Both the position numbers and the translations under genes were made by a program. 10,257 nt of DNA, from the NCBI GenBank assembly GCA_900543215.1, contig UQQR01000044.1, positions 1 through 10,257 of the forward strand, in the 5' to 3' direction. Source of the stretch: an uncultured Oscillospiraceae bacterium. Lineage in GTDB: Bacteria; Bacillota; Clostridia; Oscillospirales; Acutalibacteraceae. How positions within the stretch are numbered: the first letter of the stretch is position 1; each line of letters opens with the position of its first letter. Shown piece after piece: positions 6,601 through 10,257 of the stretch. Below the pieces are notes generated by a model. The model saw only the letters and a list, made by a program, of their open reading frames with translations, was not told the DNA's origin and ran no database searches.

Positions 6601-7234
6601 TTTCCGATACGGTCTTTTTCATATCGGAGGCTGAAAATACATAGCTACCCGCAACCAGTACATCGGCGCCTGCCTTTACAGCCAAAGGCGCTGTTTCGGC
6701 GTTTATTCCGCCGTCAACCTCAAGCTCGGTTTCAAGACCCTGTCTTTTTATCTCTGCCTTAAGCTTTGACAGCTTATCAAGCGCGGACGGCATAAATTTT
6801 TGACCTCCGAAACCCGGTTCAACCGACATTACAAGCACCATATCGCAAAGCGGGAGAAATTCGAAAATTTCTTCCGGCGCGGTTTTCGGTTTTATGGTAA
6901 GACAAGCCTTACAGCCATAACTTTTAATTTCCTTTAAGGTCTCACCCACATCGCTTCCTGCTTCATAATGAAAGCACAAAATATCCGACACCTCGGCAAA
7001 CTGCTTTATGTACCTGTGCGGACGGTCAATCATAAGATGCACATCAAGCGGAAGCGAGGTATGGTTTCTTATTGATTTAATAACCGGCACGCCGAACGAT
7101 ATATTGGGTACAAAAATACCGTCCATAACATCAAGATGCAACATATCCGTTCCGGCAACCTCAAGCTCCTTTATTGCACCTTTAAGTTCTAAAAAATCCG
7201 CCGTAAGTACCGACGGTGAAATTTTTACCGACAA
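6587..7234 (-). CDS. rpe: Ribulose-phosphate 3-epimerase
   Basis: This TIM-barrel enzyme interconverts D-ribulose 5-phosphate and D-xylulose 5-phosphate in the pentose phosphate pathway. With a TTG start at 7232-7234 it has 215 residues, the family length. Visible are ISPSVLTADF (5-14), HLDVMDGIFVPN (33-44) with metal/catalytic His33 and Asp35, DVHLM (64-68, His66), MSVEPGFGGQKF (136-147) and EVDGGI (172-177, catalytic Asp174). The TTG is preferred to an ATG at 7253-7255 because GGAGGAG (7241-7247) lies six bases before the TTG but would be inside the coding region if the ATG were used. The promoter also leaves only about ten bases before the ATG. It is a single-gene unit, convergent with mecA. 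Confidence 0.96.
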   Translation of the reverse strand: MSVKISPSVLTADFLELKGAIKELEVAGTDMLHLDVMDGIFVPNISFGVPVIKSIRNHTSLPLDVHLMIDRPHRYIKQFAEVSDILCFHYEAGSDVGETLKEIKSYGCKACLTIKPKTAPEEIFEFLPLCDMVLVMSVEPGFGGQKFMPSALDKLSKLKAEIKRQGLETELEVDGGINAETAPLAVKAGADVLVAGSYVFSASDMKKTVSEIKAL

Positions 7235-7272
7235 TTTACTCTCCTCCAGTATCATAAATTTTATCCTGATTT

Positions 7273-7301
7273 ATTTTAACCTTAAATTGTTCTGATGTCA
7301 A
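7273..7301 (-). promoter_or_regulatory. Promoter of rpe
   Basis: On the minus strand TTGACA (7296-7301), a 17-base spacer and TAAAAT (7273-7278). It predicts transcription beginning near 7266, about 32 bases before the TTG start and only about ten before the upstream ATG, which supports the TTG choice. Confidence 0.85.
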
Positions 7302-7321
7302 GCAAACAAGCACGCTTGACA
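7296..7321. repeat. Perfect 8-bp inverted repeat holding both divergent -35 boxes
   Basis: TGTCAAGC (7296-7303) and GCTTGACA (7314-7321) are perfect inverted copies separated by ten bases. Each arm contains the -35 hexamer of one of the two divergent promoters (rpe leftward, degV rightward). Six of the eight matched bases are the TTGACA consensus itself, so only two extra pairs need explaining. Confidence 0.75.
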
Positions 7322-7344
7322 CAGCGTTTTTTGAATGTTATAAT
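7316..7344 (+). promoter_or_regulatory. Consensus promoter of the first DegV gene
   Basis: TTGACA (7316-7321), exactly 17 bases, then TATAAT (7339-7344). Both hexamers are perfect sigma-A consensus, predicting strong expression unless repressed. The GGAGGT ribosome site follows at 7372-7377. Confidence 0.92.
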
Positions 7345-7383
7345 CAAAAAAACCACAGCTTATTGATTTTCGGAGGTCGGCTT

Positions 7384-8232
7384 ATGAAAAAAACTGCTGT
7401 AATGACAGATACAAACAGCGGAATAACGCCCAAAACAGCGACGGAAAAGGGAATTTTTCTTCTTAAAATGCCCTTTACGGTAGATGATGCGGAATACACC
7501 GAATATGTAGATATGCCGTATGAGGAATTTTTTGTAAGGCTCGACTCCGGCGCATCGGTCTCAACCTCACAGCCCTCCCCTGCGGCACTTACCGATATGT
7601 GGGATGAAGTATTAAGGGAATACGAATCCCTTGTATACATACCTATGTCAAGCGCATTAAGCGGAACCTGCGCTACGGCTAAGGCACTCTCCGCAGAGTA
7701 TGACAACAGAGTATTTGTGGCAGATACACGCAGAATTTCGGTAACGCTTTATTCCGATGTTTTTAAAGCGCTGAGACTGGCGTCGGAAGGGCTTTCAGCC
7801 GCAGAAATAACCGCAAAGCTTGAAGCCGAGGCGGATATGCAAAGCATATATGTTGCCGTAAATACACTTGAGCACCTTAAAAAAAGCGGCCGTGTAACCG
7901 CCGCCGGAGCCGCCGTCGGTACTCTGCTCGGTATAAAGCCGGTGTTGCAGATACAGGGCGGCAAGCTGGACGCATACAAAAAGGTAAGAGGTATGCAAAA
8001 TGCGGTTTCGGCTATGCTTGACGGCATTGAAAGCGACTTAAAAACTAAGTTTGGCGGCAAAAATATAGAAGTACGAACTGCCTATTCAGGCGACAGATCC
8101 GCCGGAGAAGCTTTTTTAAACGCGACGGCAGAGCGTTTCCCTGAATATAAAATTGAGCTTGATGCGCTTCCTATGAGCATTTCCTGCCATGTAGGTGCGG
8201 GAGCGCTCGGAATAGGAATTTCAATCATATAA
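7384..8232 (+). CDS. DegV family fatty-acid-binding protein
   Basis: This 282-residue cytosolic protein belongs to the DegV/FakB family, which binds a fatty acid and presents it to the kinase FakA for phosphorylation. Landmarks are TDTNSGI (8-14), STSQPSP (60-66), SSALSGT (89-95), LKKSGRVTAAGAAVGTLLGI (165-184) and the C-terminal CHVGAGALGIG (268-278), where the usual GPG is GAG. The ATG at 7384 is chosen over one at 7363 because GGAGGT lies six bases upstream of it and downstream of the earlier ATG. It has its own consensus promoter and a terminator shared with the convergent second DegV gene. No FakA gene is in the window, so pairing with a kinase is inferred from the family. Confidence 0.94.
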   Translation: MKKTAVMTDTNSGITPKTATEKGIFLLKMPFTVDDAEYTEYVDMPYEEFFVRLDSGASVSTSQPSPAALTDMWDEVLREYESLVYIPMSSALSGTCATAKALSAEYDNRVFVADTRRISVTLYSDVFKALRLASEGLSAAEITAKLEAEADMQSIYVAVNTLEHLKKSGRVTAAGAAVGTLLGIKPVLQIQGGKLDAYKKVRGMQNAVSAMLDGIESDLKTKFGGKNIEVRTAYSGDRSAGEAFLNATAERFPEYKIELDALPMSISCHVGAGALGIGISII

Positions 8233-8236
8233 AATT

Positions 8237-8265
8237 TAATGGCGGAGGCAAAACCTCCGCCATTA
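8237..8265. terminator. Perfect 12-bp stem terminator shared by two DegV genes
   Basis: TAATGGCGGAGG (8237-8248) pairs perfectly with CCTCCGCCATTA (8254-8265) around a CAAAA loop. On the plus strand GTTATTTTTATT follows, a good T-tract; on the minus strand AATTTTA follows. It lies between convergent stops and probably acts in both directions. Confidence 0.92.
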
Positions 8266-8275
8266 GTTATTTTTA

Positions 8276-9145
8276 TTATCTTTTTTCACCCATAAAAAAT
8301 ACCGAAAGCGTACCCGGTCCCGCGTGCGCCGCTATTACGGGGTCAATATAGTTGTAAACCACTTTTTTTACCTTATAGCGTTTTTTTATCTCCGACGCTA
8401 TATATTCAGCCTCGTCCTCACAGTCTCCGTGTACCACAAAGACCTCCTGGTCCTCTATGTTTGTGCTTCTTTCACCGACTGATTTTATAAGGCTTTCCAC
8501 AGCCGCCTTTCTGCCCCTTACCTTACCGGTAACATAAAGCTTACCGTCATCGGCGGTGTGAAGCATCGGCTTTATTCCGAGCAATGTTCCGAGCATAGCT
8601 CCGCTGCCCGACAGTCTGCCTCCTCTTTTAAGAAAGAACAAATCGTCAATAGTAAACAAATGGCATATATGAAGCTTGTTTTCCTCTACCCAATCCGCAA
8701 CCTCATCAAGCGTCTTGCCTTCATTTTTAAGCTTTACCGCATAATGAACCGCCAATCCCTCGCCCAGAGAAGCACAAAGCGTATCCACCACCCGTATCTT
8801 CCTGTCGGGAAATTCCTCGCGATAATCCTTTGCGGCATTTTCGATATTCTGATAAGTACCCGAAAGTCCCGAAGAAAAAGCAAGCACAAGCACATCCTCG
8901 CCGTTTTCGAGTATAGGACGTATCACGCTGTCGCAAATTTCTCTTGAAACAAGCGAGGTGGTTATTTTTGCCTTTTGGCGAAGCAATGAATATGTTTCGG
9001 TATAATCCGTGGGAACACCTTTAACATAGCTATCGTATTCCTTGCCGTTTATATAATATTTAAGCGATAGAATTTCCACTCCGTATTCGTTAATTTGCTC
9101 GTCGGTAAGATTAGCGCTTGAATCGGTAACTATTCTGTAGCCCAT
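8276..9145 (-). CDS. DegV family fatty-acid-binding protein, second copy
   Basis: This 289-residue DegV/FakB-type lipid-binding protein has the canonical TDSSANL (7-13), KITTSLVS (60-67), SSGLSGTYQN (91-100), FLKRGGRLSGSGAMLGTLLG (171-190), GKVRGRKAA (207-215) and the intact C-terminal HAGPGTL (274-280). It is clearly paralogous to the convergent gene at 7384-8232, but the motifs differ (TTSLVS against STSQPSP, GPG against GAG). The two are therefore diverged copies, probably with different fatty-acid preference, rather than a recent duplication. The ATG at 9143-9145 has GGAG seven bases upstream (9153-9156). A promoter with TATAAT precedes it, so it is monocistronic. Confidence 0.95.
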   Translation of the reverse strand: MGYRIVTDSSANLTDEQINEYGVEILSLKYYINGKEYDSYVKGVPTDYTETYSLLRQKAKITTSLVSREICDSVIRPILENGEDVLVLAFSSGLSGTYQNIENAAKDYREEFPDRKIRVVDTLCASLGEGLAVHYAVKLKNEGKTLDEVADWVEENKLHICHLFTIDDLFFLKRGGRLSGSGAMLGTLLGIKPMLHTADDGKLYVTGKVRGRKAAVESLIKSVGERSTNIEDQEVFVVHGDCEDEAEYIASEIKKRYKVKKVVYNYIDPVIAAHAGPGTLSVFFMGEKR

Positions 9146-9181
9146 AAAAATTCTCCTTTAAAAAGAAAATCGTTTGTGATT

Positions 9182-9210
9182 ATTATATTCTCCGTTACCG
9201 ATTTTTTCAC
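9182..9210 (-). promoter_or_regulatory. Promoter of the second DegV gene
   Basis: On the minus strand GTGAAA (9205-9210), a 17-base spacer and a perfect TATAAT (9182-9187). The -35 is a weaker match than those of the other promoters here. The ribosome site follows at 9153-9156. Confidence 0.65.
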
Positions 9211-9286
9211 CCTATTCGGGCATTTTTGTTTTCTAAAAGGGAAATGCCTGCCGTAGAGGAAATTTTTTCACTCTACTGTCGGTAGA
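9201..9286. repeat. Direct repeat and competing hairpins upstream of the second DegV gene
   Basis: ATTTTTTCAC followed by a CTA-containing stretch occurs at 9201-9216 and again at 9262-9277 (14 of 16 matching). GGCATTT (9219-9225) pairs with AAATGCC (9242-9248). GTAGAGGAAA (9253-9262) pairs with TTTC and CTCTAC (9266-9276) with one bulge, while TCTAC (9272-9276) can instead pair with GTAGA (9282-9286), so the last two hairpins exclude each other. The region lies upstream of the promoter for the minus-strand gene, so it is not that gene's leader. Confidence 0.6.
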
Positions 9287-9307
9287 AAACGCGGTGATAA
9301 AGCGCAA

Positions 9308-9596
9308 AACAGCCATGATTATCCAATCGTGGCTGCTGCGAGCGTCGAAAATTCGACACTCTTTTGGTCGGTGATGCCGTTTGCTCGAAAATCAAAGATT
9401 TTCGGACTGCACTCTATCCCCGCCAATACCACCCCTGTGCCCTTGAAAAGCCGCCATTCAACGGCTTTTCGCTTATAATGTGTTTTTTCGCCGCACATGT
9501 CAGCGAAAAAACGAAGGCGGCGTAAACGCCGAAAAGAAATTAAAGTGTAGATTTATCAACAAACTAAACAGCCACGATTGGATAATCGCGGCTGTT
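9308..9596. repeat. Hairpin-dense intergenic element bounded by a 28-bp inverted repeat
   Basis: Bases 9308-9335 and the reverse complement of 9569-9596 agree at 26 of 28 positions. Each end is itself a palindrome: CAGCCATGATT/AATCGTGGCTG with loop ATCC on the left, and a 13-bp arm pair at 9567-9579/9584-9596 with loop GGAT on the right. Inside are further perfect hairpins: GTCGAA/TTCGAC (9344-9357), CGAAAATC/GATTTTCG (9386-9404), GAAAAGCCG/CGGCTTTTC (9445-9470), GTTTTTTCGC/GCGAAAAAAC (9482-9512) and CGGCG/CGCCG (9518-9531). No flanking target duplication or transposase is seen. A multicopy intergenic or MITE-like element is the likeliest reading; copies elsewhere cannot be tested here. Confidence 0.7.
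9319..9498 (-). CDS. Doubtful 59-residue open frame inside the hairpin element
   Basis: A minus-strand frame runs from ATG at 9496-9498 to TAA at 9319-9321. The product begins MCGEKTHYKRKAVEWRLFKG, contains SPKIFDFRANGITDQKSVEF (31-50) and ends STLAAATIG. The frame stays open for at least 12 codons upstream of the ATG. No Shine-Dalgarno sequence precedes the ATG, and the frame runs straight through five hairpins, with its stop in the loop of the left terminal palindrome. No family is recognised. It may be a spurious frame of a repeat element; a real small protein is possible only if the element is transcribed leftward. Confidence 0.2.
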   Translation of the reverse strand: MCGEKTHYKRKAVEWRLFKGTGVVLAGIECSPKIFDFRANGITDQKSVEFSTLAAATIG

Positions 9597-9606
9597 AGAT
9601 TTTTTT
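9567..9606 (+). terminator. Rho-independent terminator without an upstream gene
   Basis: A 13-bp arm pair (9567-9579 with 9584-9596, one A-C mismatch, loop GGAT) is followed by AGA and seven T residues (9600-9606) on the plus strand. This is a classic intrinsic terminator, but no plus-strand gene lies between it and the convergent DegV genes. It may end a small plus-strand RNA or simply be the end of the repeat element. Confidence 0.65.
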
Positions 9607-9768
9607 CATATTCAATTTTAACCGTTGCTCTTAATTAAACCTTATCTGTAAACCTTTGAATAGGTAAAATATTAATATTAATTGAAAATGTCGTAAATGC
9701 ATCTGCACTGCATAAGCAATTTAATACTCTGAGAAAAGACTTAAATTTAACCGAGCATTAAAATGAAT
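9607..9768. other. AT-rich spacer with nothing clear
   Basis: No gene, promoter or strong hairpin is seen. There is a short direct repeat (minus-strand AAGGTTTA, twice within 9638-9658) and a weak resemblance to the neighbouring array around 9694-9712 (minus-strand AGTGCAGATGCATTTA), which could be a fifth, more decayed copy. Confidence 0.4.
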
Positions 9769-9793
9769 TGTACATCGGACTCACCCGTTAAAA

Positions 9794-9823
9794 TTATTTT
9801 TCGGTTAAACACCTAAAGAACAT
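9794..9823 (-). CDS. Possible 9-codon mini-ORF in the array (copy 1)
   Basis: AAAAGGA at 9832-9838 lies eight bases upstream of an ATG (9821-9823) that opens MFFRCLTEK and ends at TAA (9794-9796). The stop is four bases before the conserved AACGGGTGAGTCCGATG block. The layout is the same as in the next copy, including the length and the final AAA-TAA. It is too short to recognise as a protein; a leader peptide or remnant is possible. Confidence 0.25.
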   Translation of the reverse strand: MFFRCLTEK

Positions 9824-9898
9824 TCAAGTCATCCTTTTACGGTTTCTTATAATTAATCTTTAGAAAATTAACTGTGCATCGGTCCCACCCGTTTCGAT

Positions 9899-9928
9899 TT
9901 ATTTGATAGCTAAACGCCTTACAATCAT
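9899..9928 (-). CDS. Possible 9-codon mini-ORF in the array (copy 2)
   Basis: AAGGTGA at 9934-9940 lies five bases upstream of an ATG (9926-9928) that opens MIVRRLAIK and ends at TAA (9899-9901). The conserved block begins five bases after the stop. Length, Arg at position 4, Leu at 6, Lys at 9 and the AAA-TAA end are shared with the copy at 9794-9823. Confidence 0.25.
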   Translation of the reverse strand: MIVRRLAIK

Positions 9929-10029
9929 ATAAATCACCTTTTATGGGAAATTATATTAAATTCCTTTCGGAACAATTAAATGTACATTGGATTCTCCGTT
10001 AAGTATTTATCGTTTTGCGTTGCCGCTGC

Positions 10030-10095
10030 TTACTTCATTGGACTCACCACTTTCGTTTTATTTTGATAAGAAGCCGGTGGAGTATCCTCTCTCAC
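10030..10095 (-). CDS. Possible 21-residue microprotein at the promoter-proximal array copy
   Basis: A GTG at 10093-10095 lies nine bases downstream of GGAG (10105-10108) and about 26 bases from the predicted transcription start of the consensus promoter. The frame encodes 21 residues, beginning MREDTPPASYQNK and ending KVVSPMK before TAA at 10030-10032. The SD can also pair with downstream bases (GGAGT with ACTCC), which could hide it. The next 51-base unit continues in the same frame after the stop and ends ENPMYI. No family is recognised. Promoter and SD placement are the only support. Confidence 0.3.
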   Translation of the reverse strand: MREDTPPASYQNKTKVVSPMK

Positions 10096-10127
10096 TTTTA
10101 TCAACTCCTTTCTCTTTGTCTGGCTTT

Positions 10128-10156
10128 ATTATAATGCATAATTGCTGTTTTGTCAA
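10128..10156 (-). promoter_or_regulatory. Consensus promoter reading leftward into the repeat array
   Basis: On the minus strand TTGACA (10151-10156), exactly 17 bases, and TATAAT (10128-10133), both perfect. Upstream is a long A/T-rich stretch (10157-10200) like an UP element. This is among the strongest promoters in the window, yet no ordinary gene lies downstream for about 970 bases, until the separately promoted DegV gene. Confidence 0.85.
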
Positions 10157-10202
10157 GTGGTTTTTAAAAACTTTTATATATATTCACAAATTATTTAAAA
10201 AT

Positions 10203-10231
10203 GCCACAAATTTCCTGAAAAGTGTTATAAT
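10203..10231 (+). promoter_or_regulatory. Possible promoter for a gene beyond the right edge
   Basis: An extended -10 TGTTATAAT (TG at 10223-10224, TATAAT at 10226-10231) with a weak -35, GCCACA (10203-10208), 17 bases upstream. It points out of the window, divergent from the array promoter. The gene it would serve is not visible. Confidence 0.5.
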
Positions 10232-10257
10232 ATAATTAATTTCGAAAATTTACAGAG

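Larger units (their letters stand above)
9769..10053 (-). repeat. Array of four degenerate SD-ATG-stop blocks
   Basis: Read on the minus strand, four similar blocks occur at 10033-10053, 9981-10000, 9873-9893 and 9769-9789. The consensus is AACGGGTGAGTCCGATG. The ATGs are 51, 108 and 104 bases apart, so the larger intervals are about twice the smaller. In every copy a purine-rich SD-like run (GGTGAG, GGAG, GGGTGG or GGGTGA) precedes the ATG by five to eight bases, and a stop follows after only MK, MYI, MHS or MYNSF. A consensus promoter at 10128-10156 would transcribe the array. The function is unknown; a structured or regulatory RNA, or decayed tandem copies of a gene start, are both possible. 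Confidence 0.6.

Noticed and set aside
9308..9596. Complete insertion sequence
   Set aside because: No transposase and no target-site duplication are visible; only the inverted ends suggest mobility.
9873..9893. T-box-like element (GGGTGGGACCG)
   Set aside because: The T-box conserved sequence, specifier stem, terminator and a downstream amino-acid gene are all missing.
9769..10053. CRISPR array
   Set aside because: The blocks are only about 20 bases, degenerate, unevenly spaced (51-108 bases) and have no cas genes nearby.
9987..10235. An 82-codon plus-strand frame with repeated SPLS motifs
   Set aside because: The SPLS repeats are the antisense of the DNA array; the frame has no SD and overlaps the consensus minus-strand promoter.

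Overview
The window looks like a chromosomal segment of a spore-forming, moderately AT-rich member of Clostridia, probably Oscillospirales/Ruminococcaceae. The reasons are strong GGAGG ribosome binding sites, TTGACA/TATAAT promoters, a MecA-type adaptor, two DegV proteins, a DUF2975-HTH-DUF4173 module, and a cysteine-rich coat-like protein behind a mother-cell-type promoter. No lineage could be confirmed by a search.

Layout. Bases 8-924 (minus) carry rplM-rpsI, the L13/S9 operon, with its own promoter. Bases 1054-3431 (plus) are a three-gene membrane/regulator operon: a DUF2975 membrane protein, a small Cro/C1-type regulator and a large DUF4173-like membrane protein, with an operator-like palindrome across the promoter. 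Bases 3443-4384 hold one gene for a protein with 24 cysteines in 275 residues, preceded by a SigK/SigE-like promoter and closed by a bidirectional terminator. Bases 4398-5994 (minus) hold a phosphohexomutase of an unusual subfamily, preceded by a 34-residue single-pass membrane microprotein. Bases 6052-7234 hold a MecA-like adaptor gene convergent with, and overlapping, ribulose-phosphate 3-epimerase, which probably starts at TTG. The divergent promoters of rpe and the first DegV gene have their -35 boxes inside one perfect inverted repeat. The two DegV genes (7384-9145) are convergent and share a perfect hairpin terminator.

Bases 9146-10257 have no ordinary gene but are not empty. Bases 9308-9596 form a hairpin-dense element bounded by a 28-bp near-identical inverted repeat, with a 59-codon open frame on the minus strand. 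Bases 9769-10053 hold four degenerate copies of a block that, on the minus strand, reads as an SD-like sequence, an ATG and a stop within two to six codons. Two copies also follow 9-codon mini-ORFs with their own SD. A consensus minus-strand promoter (10128-10156) sits at the upstream end of this array and would transcribe it. This array is the best candidate for something undescribed.

The genes are mostly housekeeping (translation, sugar-phosphate metabolism, fatty-acid binding, Clp proteolysis) with accessory membrane and sporulation functions. Apart from the short operons, no single pathway links them.
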